A DNA stretch of 64,000 bases. It comes from Algibacillus agarilyticus (GTDB taxonomy: Bacteria > Pseudomonadota > Gammaproteobacteria > Enterobacterales > Alteromonadaceae). The notes under the pieces were generated by a model that was not told the origin of the DNA, did not search any database, and worked only from the letters and a program-made list of their open reading frames with translations. Positions 54,479 to 63,530 of the stretch are shown here, one piece after another. Positions within the stretch are counted from its first letter, which is position 1. Every line of letters starts with the position of its first letter. The translations under genes and the position numbers were made by a program. Location: NCBI RefSeq assembly GCF_003286125.1, contig NZ_QMED01000001.1:186001-250000 (forward strand). Direction: 5' to 3'.

Positions 54479-55579
54479 TTATATAACGACAAGTTCACCA
54501 TGCAACGACCCCGACTCTTTTAATGCCTCTAATATAGCCATTAAATCGCCTGGCGCTGCGCCAATTTCATTCATTGCTCGTACCAAGTCATCTAAACTGG
54601 CTCCCGTATCTAATACAAACATCCGAGTATCATCTTGAGCTACATCAATTATAGCTTGTTTAATAACAATCGTTTCGCCTTCAGAAAACGGATTCGGTTG
54701 ATTCACTTGCTGGTTAGCTGCAATTGTCACGGTTAACCCGCCATGTGTTACCGCAGCCGGTTGTAACTTAACATCTTTACCGATAACAATAGTGCCCGTT
54801 CTTGAATTAACAATCACTTTAGCCGGCGCATCTGCAGGTACAAACTCGACATTCTCAAGTGTAGCAATATATGAAACGCGCTGGCCAATATCACGTGGCG
54901 CAATAACTCTAACGGATGTTGCATCCATCGCGGTTGCCGTTTTGGGGCCGACTAAATCATTAATCGCATCAGCCATACGGCGAGCGGTTGTAAAGTCAGA
55001 GTTATGTAAGTTAAATGTTAGATAATCACCGTGACCAAAAGCACTCGGGACTGCGCGCTCAACGGTTGCACCATTGGGAATACGGCCAACGGTCGGTGTA
55101 TTTTGAACCACACTTGAGCCATCTGCCCCTTGAACACCAAACCCACTAACCACTAGATTACCTTGTGAAATAGCATAAACTTGCCCATCTAAGCCTTTCA
55201 AAAATGTTTGTACTAACGTTCCCCCATTCAAACTACCCGAACTGCCGATCGATGAAACAGTCACATCAATTTTTTGTCCGGGTTTAGTAAATGCAGGTAA
55301 TTCAGCCGTTACCATAACCGCAGCTACGTTTTTAATTTTTGGTTTTAAGTTAGCCGGCATCGTAATACCAAAATTTGCCAACATGGTTCTAAACGTTTGT
55401 TCTGTAAATGGGCTTTGCTCACCCGTGCCTGGTAAACCAACCACTAAACCATAACCAATTAGATGATTACTTCTAACACCTTGTATACTGGCTAAATCTT
55501 TTAAACGCTGACTATGAGCTACTTGAACCGTTGTCACTAATAAAATAAACGCTAATAACGCTTTGTAATAAATTTTCAT
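54479..55579 (-). CDS. flgI: Flagellar P-ring protein FlgI
   Basis: 366 aa from the ATG at 55579, which has GGAG upstream and begins a signal peptide ([20 protein letters not shown], cleavage near AHS); the in-frame start at 55612 would precede it with 11 unlikely residues. [20 protein letters not shown] is the conserved mature start. It forms the periplasmic P ring, with FlgA as its chaperone. Confidence 0.96.
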   Translation of the reverse strand: MKIYYKALLAFILLVTTVQVAHSQRLKDLASIQGVRSNHLIGYGLVVGLPGTGEQSPFTEQTFRTMLANFGITMPANLKPKIKNVAAVMVTAELPAFTKPGQKIDVTVSSIGSSGSLNGGTLVQTFLKGLDGQVYAISQGNLVVSGFGVQGADGSSVVQNTPTVGRIPNGATVERAVPSAFGHGDYLTFNLHNSDFTTARRMADAINDLVGPKTATAMDATSVRVIAPRDIGQRVSYIATLENVEFVPADAPAKVIVNSRTGTIVIGKDVKLQPAAVTHGGLTVTIAANQQVNQPNPFSEGETIVIKQAIIDVAQDDTRMFVLDTGASLDDLVRAMNEIGAAPGDLMAILEALKESGSLHGELVVI

Positions 55580-55596
55580 GTGTTGACTCCAACGAC

Positions 55597-56292
55597 TTAT
55601 AATGGAAACCAATCTGAATAAAAGAATTTAGACAACCAGCCCTGTTTATTAGCATCAGCAAACGACCCTGTGCCACTGTATTCGATCCGAGCATTAGCAA
55701 CTCGATTACTCGCGACTGTATTAGAAGAGCTAATATCTTCAGGCCGTAAAATACCATTCAAACGGACATATTCTTTACCGGTATTTAACGTTAACCACTT
55801 TTCACCCCGTACAATTAAATTACCGTTAGGTAAAATTTTAATCACATGTACAGATATTTGACCATTTAAGCTATTGCTTTGGTCGGCTTTTGAATCGCCT
55901 TTAAACTCACTTTCAAACCCAAGCCCTAAGTCTAGCGGATTACCGTTTATAGACTGGTTGCGCCCAAGCGCATAAAAAGGAGAAAGAGAAACCTCATTAT
56001 CTTTACCGTATTCCGCTTTAGCTGACTTAGATGCTGACGTATTTTCTTGTAAAACAATCGTAATAATGTCGCCAATACGACGAGCTTTACTGTCAGAATA
56101 CATACCATTAGATTGACTTATTTGATAAAGAGAACCTGTTGGCACTACGCTTTGAGGTTCTGCTTCTGCAAATATAGGCGCATAAAATGGATCATTTGGA
56201 ATTGCCGTAATATCATCGTTCAAAACAGCGCAACCTGATAAGCTCACTGATAAACCCAATACCGCTAAACTCATTAAAAATGATTTCATCAT
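55597..56292 (-). CDS. flgH: Flagellar L-ring lipoprotein FlgH
   Basis: About 231 aa from the ATG at 56292, which has GAGGAG a few bases upstream; the longer frame to 56346 would run into flgG. The N-terminus [20 protein letters not shown] ends in a lipobox with Cys21 as the lipidated residue. [26 protein letters not shown] and [10 protein letters not shown] are FlgH hallmarks. It builds the outer-membrane L ring. Confidence 0.96.
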   Translation of the reverse strand: MMKSFLMSLAVLGLSVSLSGCAVLNDDITAIPNDPFYAPIFAEAEPQSVVPTGSLYQISQSNGMYSDSKARRIGDIITIVLQENTSASKSAKAEYGKDNEVSLSPFYALGRNQSINGNPLDLGLGFESEFKGDSKADQSNSLNGQISVHVIKILPNGNLIVRGEKWLTLNTGKEYVRLNGILRPEDISSSNTVASNRVANARIEYSGTGSFADANKQGWLSKFFYSDWFPL

Positions 56293-56320
56293 TTTGCTCC
56301 TCATCTGCAAAAAATAAGTA

Positions 56321-57109
56321 TTAAAGTTGTTGTACAAGTTGACCAAGCATTTGATCGACTGTTGAAATAACTTTTGAGTTCATTTCAAAAGAACGCTGAC
56401 TTTCAATCAAATTAACAAGCTCTTCTGTCACATTAACGTTTGATGTTTCAAGCGCACCCTGTTGTAAAATACCAAGCCCATCAACACCTGGGTTACCTTG
56501 AATAGGCGCACCACTCACAGCGGTTTCAGTGTAGAGGTTTTGCCCCATTGGCTGCAGACCAGCAGGATTAATAAAGTCAGAAATAGTGAGCTGACCAACA
56601 ACCGTATTATCGGCGTTACCCTGTTGTTTTACTGACACTTCACCATCTTGCGAGATCGTTATTGATTGCGCATCAGGCGGAATAACAATATTGGGCTGAA
56701 GTAAAAAGCCCGCGCCAGAGGTCACTAATTCACCGTTTTCATTAATTGAAAATTGACCATTTCGGGTATAACCAATAGTGCCATCAGGTTGTAGTACCTC
56801 AAAAAAACCTCGACCTTGTACCATCACATCAAGCGAATTATCTGTACTTAGCATATTACCTTGAGAAAAGTTTTTCTGCGTCGCGGTTACCTTAGCACCC
56901 GCCCCCAACATTAAGCCATTTGGTAGCTCTGTATCTTGCGATGATCGCCCACCAGGTTGATTAATGTTTTGGTACAATAAATCTTCAAAAATAGCGCGTC
57001 CTTTTTTGTAACCCACCGTACTCGAGTTAGCTAAGTTATTTGAAATAACCGCAATATCAGTTTGTTGAGCGTCTAAACCTGTTTTACTTATCCACAGTGC
57101 CGGATGCAT
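56321..57109 (-). CDS. flgG: Distal rod protein FlgG
   Basis: 262 aa, standard length. MHPALWISKTGLDAQQTDIA and SNNLANSSTVGYKKGRAIFED form the rod signature; the middle has NSLDVMVQGRGFFEVLQPDG and the end NVTEELVNLIESQRSFEMNSK. It forms the distal rod. It is in the flgFGHIJ unit, 41 bp after flgF. Confidence 0.97.
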   Translation of the reverse strand: MHPALWISKTGLDAQQTDIAVISNNLANSSTVGYKKGRAIFEDLLYQNINQPGGRSSQDTELPNGLMLGAGAKVTATQKNFSQGNMLSTDNSLDVMVQGRGFFEVLQPDGTIGYTRNGQFSINENGELVTSGAGFLLQPNIVIPPDAQSITISQDGEVSVKQQGNADNTVVGQLTISDFINPAGLQPMGQNLYTETAVSGAPIQGNPGVDGLGILQQGALETSNVNVTEELVNLIESQRSFEMNSKVISTVDQMLGQLVQQL

Positions 57110-57150
57110 AATGTACTCCTCAGCAATATATAAATAACAATAAAAATCTA

Positions 57151-57918
57151 TTAAAAAACACGCATTAGCATGTCAGATTTTCTATCTAGCGTTTCAGCTT
57201 GTTTCATTAATTTGGTTTGAATTTCAAATTGCTTTTGTAAACTAATCATGGACACCATTTCATCAACGGAATTCACGTTACTCGCTTCTAAAGCGCCATT
57301 GACAATTTTAACGTTAGGTGATAATTCACAAAAACCGCATTGACCAAATTCATTTATTTCGTTCGGGCGAAACAAACCATCTTTACCTTTATCCAAGTGA
57401 TTATCATTAGTCATTTCAACTACTTTTAGCCGATCAATAGTTTCAACAAAATTGGCAGGAGCTCCCTGAGGTCGAACAACAATACTGCCGTCGGGTCCTA
57501 TTTGAAATTTATCAATGGGTACGGGTAAAACAATCGCGCCCCCTTCCCCCATAACAGGGTCACCACGAGTCGTTGTTAATAAACCTTCCGCGGTTACTTG
57601 AAAGTTGCCTTCACGGGTATAAGCTTCATCGCCATTTTTATCTTGTACGGTAAACCAACCTGGGCCTTGAATAGCAGCATCCAAATCACGACCGGTCGTT
57701 ATTATTCCACCGCCTGACATATTTTGCCCTGGGCTTTCAGTCATTGAAAAAACACGACTAGGGAGTCCTTCGCCAAAGGCTTGCATGGTTCTGGCTTGTT
57801 CCAGATCAGATTTAAAGCCTATCGTTTTAGAATTAGCCAAATTGTTGGCATGCATAGAGACACCAAGCATATTTTGCTTCGCACCACTCATTGCCACATA
57901 TAGCATCTTATCCATCAC
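57151..57918 (-). CDS. flgF: Proximal rod protein FlgF
   Basis: 255 aa. MLYVAMSGAKQNMLGVSMHA then NNLANSKTIGFKSDLEQAR, and DLDAAIQGPGWFTVQDKNG are FlgF-like. The C-terminus SVDEMVSMISLQKQFEIQTKL is typical. First gene after the internal sigma-54 promoter, whose predicted start lies about 35-45 bases before the ATG. Confidence 0.96.
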   Translation of the reverse strand: MMDKMLYVAMSGAKQNMLGVSMHANNLANSKTIGFKSDLEQARTMQAFGEGLPSRVFSMTESPGQNMSGGGIITTGRDLDAAIQGPGWFTVQDKNGDEAYTREGNFQVTAEGLLTTTRGDPVMGEGGAIVLPVPIDKFQIGPDGSIVVRPQGAPANFVETIDRLKVVEMTNDNHLDKGKDGLFRPNEINEFGQCGFCELSPNVKIVNGALEASNVNSVDEMVSMISLQKQFEIQTKLMKQAETLDRKSDMLMRVF

Positions 57919-57964
57919 TCACCTACCGTAAAAAATTTGACGTTAATCATATAATTGAGGTAAA

Positions 57965-57981
57965 TGCATGAGACGTGCCAA
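57965..57981 (-). promoter_or_regulatory. Sigma-54 promoter of flgFGHIJ
   Basis: Minus strand TTGGCACGTCTCATGCA: an exact TGGCACG block and GC at the right place (GG-N10-GC). It lies between the flgE terminator and flgF. Confidence 0.85.
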
Positions 57982-58083
57982 AAGCGCTGCAAGCAGCAAA
58001 AACGATGTAAATTTAAGCAGAAAAGGGGGTTATAGTATAAAAAAGGGGTGTATATAATATCAAAACAAGCAACAAGGGGAGTT

Positions 58084-58128
58084 TAAAAATAAAAGTCGGC
58101 ATACCAGACAAGTCTAATATGCCAACTT
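58084..58128 (-). terminator. Intrinsic terminator after flgE
   Basis: Minus strand stem AAGTTGGCATA/TATGCCGACTT (11 bp, one G-U pair) with a 14-base loop that can form a nested AGAC/GTCT pair, followed by TTATTTTTAAA. It separates flgBCDE from flgFGHIJ. Confidence 0.8.
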
Positions 58129-58207
58129 CGTAGGGGTAGTGGGTTAGAAGAACAACATTAGAGGTCATAATATTGTTCTTTTTCGACCTGAAAATCAGCT
58201 TAAATGA

Positions 58208-59629
58208 TTAACGGATCTGTAAGATATTTTGTTGTAATTGACTATTAACATCCAATGCACGTGAATTTGCTTGGAACGCTTTTTGTGCTGTGATTAAATC
58301 AACAAGCTCTTTTGTAATATCAACATTTGATTGCTCAAGCGCGGATGACACAATTTCACCAAACGTTCCCGTACCTGCTTCACCAGCCAAAGGCTCACCT
58401 GAAGTAATAGTTTCTTTCCAGCTCGCATTACCAACTTGTTGCAAACCTTGATCATTAGCAAAACGAACAAGGGCTATACGACCTAAGAAATCGACTTCAC
58501 CATTACTGTAATTAGCTGAAACTAGACCTGATTCATCAATCGACACACCCGTGAGCCGCCCAACGGTAGCACCATCCTGCTCTAACGCTGTCACTTCAAA
58601 ATCAGATGCAAATTGTACAGGGTCAGTAAAACCTAACGTAATTTGTTGAGTACCATCAGCACCATTAAAAAGTGAATCGGCTAATGTTTGCGTTTGAATA
58701 AAAGGAGGCGAATCAATACCCGGTACAGACCCATTAATAGAGACAATTGAACCTGAACTATCAAAGAATATCGGCACACCCACAAAATCACCGTCACCAG
58801 GCGTCCCAACAGGTGCAGCTGTTCGTGGACCTTCAGTATCAGGCGCACTTGCACCTGCATTTTCGCCACCGGCAGCAAAAGCAGCGCCAGACCCCGAACC
58901 CAAATCAATAGGTAGTGGATTACCCGCATCATCGGTATCCATCGACATAAATGCATACCAGCGGTTTTCACTATTATTAGCCGATGTTAAATCTTTTACA
59001 TAATACGTCGTGACAATGTGTGAATCACCCAGTGAGTCATAAGTTGTGACAGATGAACGAGCGTGGTATGTCGAATCATCATTGGGATCAAATAACGTAG
59101 GGTCAAGACCATCTTGTCGAGCATCCAAGTTCATCGTCATATCAACAGAGGCAGTCGAAACTGGTACCCCTGCTGAATCTGGAATTCGCAGCGGCGCAGT
59201 CGTGCTTAAACTAACACCTTGTGATGTACCATCATCATTAACAGGGTAAACTTGTAAAAAATTACCGCCATTTGTCACAACAAAATTGTCATCATCTAAT
59301 TTATAGTTACCAGCCCGAGAAAAAGTCATTTCTCGTGATTCTAAATCTGGAGTTACCGCAAAAAAACCATTACCAGTAACAGCTAAATCAAGCGCATTTT
59401 TAGTAAAAATCAAACTGCCTTGTTCAAACTGCTGTGCAACAACGGCGGTTAAACCACCATCACCGGTTTTTGTTTTACCACCACCAAAAATAGATGATGC
59501 AAAAACATCAGAAAATTCAGCCCGTGATTCTTTAAAACCAAATGTATTAGCATTTGAAATATTATTAGCTGTTGTATTTAAGTCTTTTTGGCTTGTTGCT
59601 ATACCACTTAGTGCTACGTTAAATGACAT
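58208..59629 (-). CDS. flgE: Flagellar hook protein FlgE
   Basis: 473 aa. MSFNVALSGIATSQKDLNTTANNISNANTFGFKESRAEF is the conserved start in segments, ALDLAVTGNGFFAV marks the D1 entry and the end SNVDITKELVDLITAQKAFQANSRALD is canonical. A Gly/Ala/Asp-rich loop near residues 245-285 (SGSGAAFAAGGENAG) is a variable surface insertion. It forms the hook. Last gene of the first sigma-54 unit. Confidence 0.97.
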   Translation of the reverse strand: MSFNVALSGIATSQKDLNTTANNISNANTFGFKESRAEFSDVFASSIFGGGKTKTGDGGLTAVVAQQFEQGSLIFTKNALDLAVTGNGFFAVTPDLESREMTFSRAGNYKLDDDNFVVTNGGNFLQVYPVNDDGTSQGVSLSTTAPLRIPDSAGVPVSTASVDMTMNLDARQDGLDPTLFDPNDDSTYHARSSVTTYDSLGDSHIVTTYYVKDLTSANNSENRWYAFMSMDTDDAGNPLPIDLGSGSGAAFAAGGENAGASAPDTEGPRTAAPVGTPGDGDFVGVPIFFDSSGSIVSINGSVPGIDSPPFIQTQTLADSLFNGADGTQQITLGFTDPVQFASDFEVTALEQDGATVGRLTGVSIDESGLVSANYSNGEVDFLGRIALVRFANDQGLQQVGNASWKETITSGEPLAGEAGTGTFGEIVSSALEQSNVDITKELVDLITAQKAFQANSRALDVNSQLQQNILQIR

Positions 59630-59677
59630 AATTAGTTACCTCGTTAAAATATATTAACTGTTACGCTCAATTAAAAA

Positions 59678-60421
59678 TTAAGGCGCAACTTCGATAATAT
59701 CGTCCATATTGAAACTACCTAACCCACGTAGATTCATTGTTAATTCATTACCGTTACCAAACCTGACACTATCAACCGTTGAGAAACTACCGGTTGTCAA
59801 CGTTGTTTTTGTGCCTTCATTAGCATCGATACCGCTTGCTGAAATTTGATAAATCCCCGCTGGCATTTGCTCGCCGTTCGCGTTTTTACCATCCCACATA
59901 AAGTTTAATGGCCCTTCGGTTGCCGCTCCGAGATCAAGGTTTGCCACTTGCTTACCGCTTTCATCTCGAACGGTTACCTTTATACTGTTCACGGATTGAT
60001 CAAACATTAATTGACCCGCCATGCCAAACTGCTCTTCTGAATATTGAAACAAAGCAGCTGAGTCACTTGCGACTAAAACTTCACGCCCTACCATACTGGA
60101 CGCTTGTAGCGCCTTGTTCGACGTTTGCTGCGCTTGAGTGTCAGACATAAAAGAATTAAACGCTGAAGTAAACTCTTCAAATTGCGTTGACAAACCGCTG
60201 ATCCCATCAGCCATCGTAAACTGCGTCATTTGCGCAATCATTTGGTCGTTATCTGTTGGTTTCGTAGGGTCTTGAGCCGCTAACTGTGTCGTTAATAAGC
60301 TAAAGAAATCCTGTTGCGTTAATGCACCGCTGTTATCATCTGAATCAGAATTTGTACTGTCGAGCGTATTCTTTTCCCAACGTAACGAATCTGAAAAATT
60401 AGTGTTTGTTATATCTGACAT
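59678..60421 (-). CDS. flgD: Hook-capping (assembly) protein FlgD
   Basis: 247 aa. ALTQQDFFSLLTTQLAAQDPTKPTDN, written in parts, is the FlgD N-terminal signature; the C-terminal FlgD Ig-like/tudor region includes FMWDGKNANGEQMPAGIYQI. It caps the growing hook. 48 bp upstream of flgE and 13 bp after flgC. Confidence 0.97.
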   Translation of the reverse strand: MSDITNTNFSDSLRWEKNTLDSTNSDSDDNSGALTQQDFFSLLTTQLAAQDPTKPTDNDQMIAQMTQFTMADGISGLSTQFEEFTSAFNSFMSDTQAQQTSNKALQASSMVGREVLVASDSAALFQYSEEQFGMAGQLMFDQSVNSIKVTVRDESGKQVANLDLGAATEGPLNFMWDGKNANGEQMPAGIYQISASGIDANEGTKTTLTTGSFSTVDSVRFGNGNELTMNLRGLGSFNMDDIIEVAP

Positions 60422-60434
60422 AAGCTAAACCTTG

Positions 60435-60866
60435 TTATGAACCTTGGCCTAACCGCAAGGTACGTGACATCATCTTCTTAGCTGAATCTGCAATTTGAAT
60501 GCCAGTTTCGTAAGAACGAGAAGCAGAAATCATATTAGCCATCTCTTCTACCACGTTTACATTGGGTTTATAGATATATCCTTTATCATCCGCCATCGGA
60601 TGATTGGGGCTATATTCAATTAATAATGGTTTATCACTCTCGACTATACCGGCAACATTGACCTTTACAGCGGCAGAGTTATTCATATTACTGGTTGCGC
60701 GGTCAAGCTCAGCTGAAAAGACAGGGTGGCGAGCTCGGTATGTTTCATTAACCGAACTACTAACGTTATTGGCATTTGATAAATTACTGGCAGTTGTATT
60801 TAAACGTACCGACTGAGCATTCATCGCTGAACCTGAAATATCAAAAATATTATATAAACTACTCAT
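60435..60866 (-). CDS. flgC: Proximal rod protein FlgC
   Basis: 143 aa. YNIFDISGSAMNAQSVRLNT and ASNLSNANNVSS are the rod motif; YKPNVNVVEEMANMISASRSYETGIQ is the conserved C-terminus. Its ATG overlaps the flgB stop by 1 bp. Confidence 0.97.
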   Translation of the reverse strand: MSSLYNIFDISGSAMNAQSVRLNTTASNLSNANNVSSSVNETYRARHPVFSAELDRATSNMNNSAAVKVNVAGIVESDKPLLIEYSPNHPMADDKGYIYKPNVNVVEEMANMISASRSYETGIQIADSAKKMMSRTLRLGQGS

Positions 60867-61267
60867 TAGCCTTGGCCTCCTTTGAGTGCATTTTTAATGC
60901 CTTTAATTCTACCGGTTAAAAACTGAACACTCGCGTTATAACCTAATTGGTTTTTCAAAAATTCCATACGCTCTTGCTGAAGTTCAACCGTATTACCATC
61001 TCCAGTATCCGCTTGTAATGGTGTTCTAAATTGCAAACTATTATCAATTGAGCTTGATGCCCCAATATGTCGATCATTTGTTCTCGCCATCGACGTAGAA
61101 TACTGTTTTTTAGCACCAGACAAAGCAGCTTGAAAATCAAAGTCTTTTGCTTTGTAGCCTGGTGTGTCAGCATTAGCGATATTGCTAGACAGCACTTCAG
61201 AGCGTTTAATACGCAACGCCATTGATTCAGGGTGTATACCAAATGCTTTATCTAATGAAATTGCCAT
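60866..61267 (-). CDS. flgB: Proximal rod protein FlgB
   Basis: 133 aa. Start AISLDKAFGIHPESMALRIKRSEVLSSNIANADTPGYKAKDFDF in segments, typical for FlgB; the end contains LQQERMEFLKNQLGYNASV. First gene of the flgBCDE unit; start ATG with GGAGA upstream and a sigma-54 promoter about 23 bases before it by predicted start. Confidence 0.97.
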   Translation of the reverse strand: MAISLDKAFGIHPESMALRIKRSEVLSSNIANADTPGYKAKDFDFQAALSGAKKQYSTSMARTNDRHIGASSSIDNSLQFRTPLQADTGDGNTVELQQERMEFLKNQLGYNASVQFLTGRIKGIKNALKGGQG

Positions 61268-61300
61268 TATTTCGTCTCCGTATTGCTTTGCTAACTAAAA

Positions 61301-61317
61301 AGCAAGTGAAGTGCCAA
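61301..61317 (-). promoter_or_regulatory. Sigma-54 promoter of flgBCDE
   Basis: Minus strand TTGGCACTTCACTTGCT, matching TGGCAC-N5-TTGCT with correct GG-N10-GC spacing, just upstream of flgB. Confidence 0.9.
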
Positions 61318-61504
61318 CTTTAAAAAAACTAACAACAATAATATAAAACACAATGTAAACAGTCAGTTAAAGAAACTAAATCGTCATTAAATGATTAATA
61401 ATTAGCGTCAAATATCTGTTTAATTACGTGTTTTCAAACGATTAAAGATTAGATTGAATAACGTTTTATTGGCTTTACGCCTTAACGTTTAACCTTAGAA
61501 TTCA

Positions 61505-61581
61505 ACTTGAGGCTTAGGGTTTGAGATTTGAGACTTGAGATTTGAGATTTGAGATTTGAGATTTGAGATTTGAGATTTGAG
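61505..61581. repeat. Heptanucleotide tandem repeat, 11 units of ATTTGAG
   Basis: Seventy-seven bases made of eleven 7-base units. The last six are identical ATTTGAG; the five to the left are degenerate (ACTTGAG, GCTTAGG, GTTTGAG, ATTTGAG, ACTTGAG). Noncoding, between cheR and the flgB promoter. The final units merge into the hairpin after cheR. Copy number could vary by slippage. Confidence 0.9.
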
Positions 61582-61606
61582 GTTACGCTTTAATCAGTAA
61601 CCTCAA
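61577..61606 (-). terminator. Hairpin after cheR (terminator-like)
   Basis: Perfect 10-bp stem TTGAGGTTAC/GTAACCTCAA with a 10-base loop, 5 bases past the cheR stop. There is no T-tract on the minus strand; the heptamer repeat follows, so termination efficiency is uncertain. Confidence 0.55.
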
Positions 61607-61610
61607 TCGT

Positions 61611-62429
61611 TTATTTTTTCTTACGATAAATAATACCTGGGTTGCAACGTTGCATTTCAAACTCGTCACTTAACCCTGTAATCGATTCAGAAGCACCTAA
61701 AAATAAATACCCATCTGGGTTTAACGCTTTTGCAAACTGTGACAATATTTTACTTTTTAGATCAGCAGAAAAGTAAATTAAAACATTGCGACAAAAAATC
61801 ACATCAAACTTACCCAGTAAAGCGTAACTATCTAATAAGTTAACTTGCCTAAACGAAGTCATACGGCGGATATCAGCTTTCAAACGCATGTTGCCATTTT
61901 CAGCTTGTTCAAAAAACTGTCTTTTACGTTCGGGTGATAACCCACGACCTAACGCTAAATTGTCATATTCGCCTCGTTTGCACATTTCTAACATCGACGG
62001 TGAAATATCAGTACCCAAGATTTGTACATTACCTTGGGTTGGAAAACGCTTTTTGTGTTCCATCGCCGTCATGGCTATAGAATACGGTTCTTGGCCGCTT
62101 GAAGACGCCGCCGACCATATTTTAATAGGCTTATTGCCGTATGACGGAAAAATATCCTTTTCAAGTAATTGGAAAGGATAAGAATCTCTAAACCAGAGTG
62201 TTTCATTGGTTGTCATTGCATCAACTACAGCAGCACGTAAATTGCGCTCTGATATGCTCGTCGTTTTCTTTAATAATTCAGACAAAGATTCAAAACCAAA
62301 TTTAGTCATTAAAGGACTTAATCTGCTTTTTACCAGATACTGTTTATTATCACCGAGAACGATACCGCATTGATGCTCTAAAAAAGTACAAAAGTGTTTA
62401 TATTCACTCTCTTGAATATTCTTGGCCAC
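61611..62429 (-). CDS. cheR: Chemotaxis protein methyltransferase CheR
   Basis: 272 aa with a GTG start at 62429. An N-terminal helical CheR domain is followed by the SAM-binding core: IWSAASSSGQEPYSIAMT, VQILGTDISPSML and FDVIFCRNVLIYF. It methylates receptor glutamates. As in Vibrio and Pseudomonas, the cheV-cheR pair sits beside the flg operon. It lies 17 bp after cheV. Confidence 0.96.
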   Translation of the reverse strand: MAKNIQESEYKHFCTFLEHQCGIVLGDNKQYLVKSRLSPLMTKFGFESLSELLKKTTSISERNLRAAVVDAMTTNETLWFRDSYPFQLLEKDIFPSYGNKPIKIWSAASSSGQEPYSIAMTAMEHKKRFPTQGNVQILGTDISPSMLEMCKRGEYDNLALGRGLSPERKRQFFEQAENGNMRLKADIRRMTSFRQVNLLDSYALLGKFDVIFCRNVLIYFSADLKSKILSQFAKALNPDGYLFLGASESITGLSDEFEMQRCNPGIIYRKKK

Positions 62430-62446
62430 GTGTTTATCTCAATAAA

Positions 62447-63370
62447 TTAATCAGCGTTTAACCATTTTTGTACGGCACCAGCAAGCTCATCAGGATTAAA
62501 TTTTGCGATAAAATCATCAGCCCCAACTTTGTCTACCATAGCATGGTTAAATACACCACTTAATGAAGTATGCAACACAACTCGCAGTCGAGCCAGTTGA
62601 GGATTGTTTTTTATTTCGGCGGTTAAGGTGTAACCGTCCATTTCTGGCATTTCAATATCAGAAATCAGCAACGCCACTTTATCACTTACATCACCAGTTT
62701 CTTCAGCCAAAACACTTAATTGTTTTAATGCATCTCGCCCATTTACCGCTAAACGGATCGGAATACCAAAGCCTTCTAATGCTCTTTTAACTTGATTTCG
62801 AGCGACTGAAGAGTCATCTGCAATAAAAATACATTTTTCAGACATATCTTTGTCGATTGGTGTATTAATGATTTCATCGCTCACTTCGGTCGACATCGGC
62901 ATTATTTCATTGAGAATTTTTTCTACATCTAATATTTCGACCAATTCCTTATCAACTTCAGTCACGGCAGTTAAATAACTCAATTTACCCGTCCCTTTCG
63001 GTGGCGGCATAATTGATTCCCAATTAATGTTAATTATTCGCTCGACAGAGTCGACTAAAAAGCCTTGCACTGAGCGATTATATTCAGCAATGATAATAAA
63101 GCAGTTTTGAATATTCTGAATTTGTCTTCCACCCGTAGCGGCACTCAAATCGATCACAGAGATCGTTTGACCGCGGATATGCGCAATTCCTCTAACATAA
63201 GGGTTCCGCTTAGGTAAAGATGTTAATTTAGGACATTGTAAAACTTCACGAACCTTAAAAACATTTATACCATATCGCTGCCGACCATTTAATTTAAACA
63301 GTAATAATTCAAGTCTGTTTTGTCCGACGAGTTGAGTACGTTGGTTTACAGAATCGAGTAATCCGGCCAT
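62447..63370 (-). CDS. cheV: Chemotaxis coupling protein CheV (CheW domain plus receiver)
   Basis: 307 aa. Residues about 18-160 are a CheW-like domain (LLLFKLNGRQRYGINVFKV, GIAHIRGQTISVIDL). Residues about 178-305 are a receiver with the acidic pair D185-D186, phosphoacceptor D238 in LISDIEMPEMDG and K290. It couples receptors to CheA and may tune adaptation through phosphorylation. Start ATG with GGAG upstream. Divergent from flgA. Confidence 0.96.
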   Translation of the reverse strand: MAGLLDSVNQRTQLVGQNRLELLLFKLNGRQRYGINVFKVREVLQCPKLTSLPKRNPYVRGIAHIRGQTISVIDLSAATGGRQIQNIQNCFIIIAEYNRSVQGFLVDSVERIININWESIMPPPKGTGKLSYLTAVTEVDKELVEILDVEKILNEIMPMSTEVSDEIINTPIDKDMSEKCIFIADDSSVARNQVKRALEGFGIPIRLAVNGRDALKQLSVLAEETGDVSDKVALLISDIEMPEMDGYTLTAEIKNNPQLARLRVVLHTSLSGVFNHAMVDKVGADDFIAKFNPDELAGAVQKWLNAD

Positions 63371-63442
63371 TGCATTCTCCAGTTCGTTTAATAACGGCTC
63401 ATTTTTTGCTTAGTTCTAATTAAGCCTGATAACGTTAGTATT

Positions 63443-63471
63443 TTGACACTTATACAACGTTAATTTATAAC
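63443..63471 (+). promoter_or_regulatory. Sigma-70-type promoter of flgA
   Basis: TTGACA-17 bases-TATAAC on the plus strand, near-consensus, with a predicted start about 50 bases before the flgA ATG. Two AACGTTA motifs (from 63431 and 63457) flank the -35. Confidence 0.75.
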
Positions 63472-63530
63472 GTTTTTTTCAATAAGCCTAGCAAGATTGA
63501 AAAAATGTTTATTTATAAAGAGTAGCACTA

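Noticed and set aside
58150-58178. Hairpin GAACAA-C-ATTA ... TAAT-A-TTGTTC followed by T residues on the plus strand
   Set aside because: It would only terminate plus-strand transcription, where there is no gene; the hairpin at 58084-58128 fits the minus-strand flgE transcript better.
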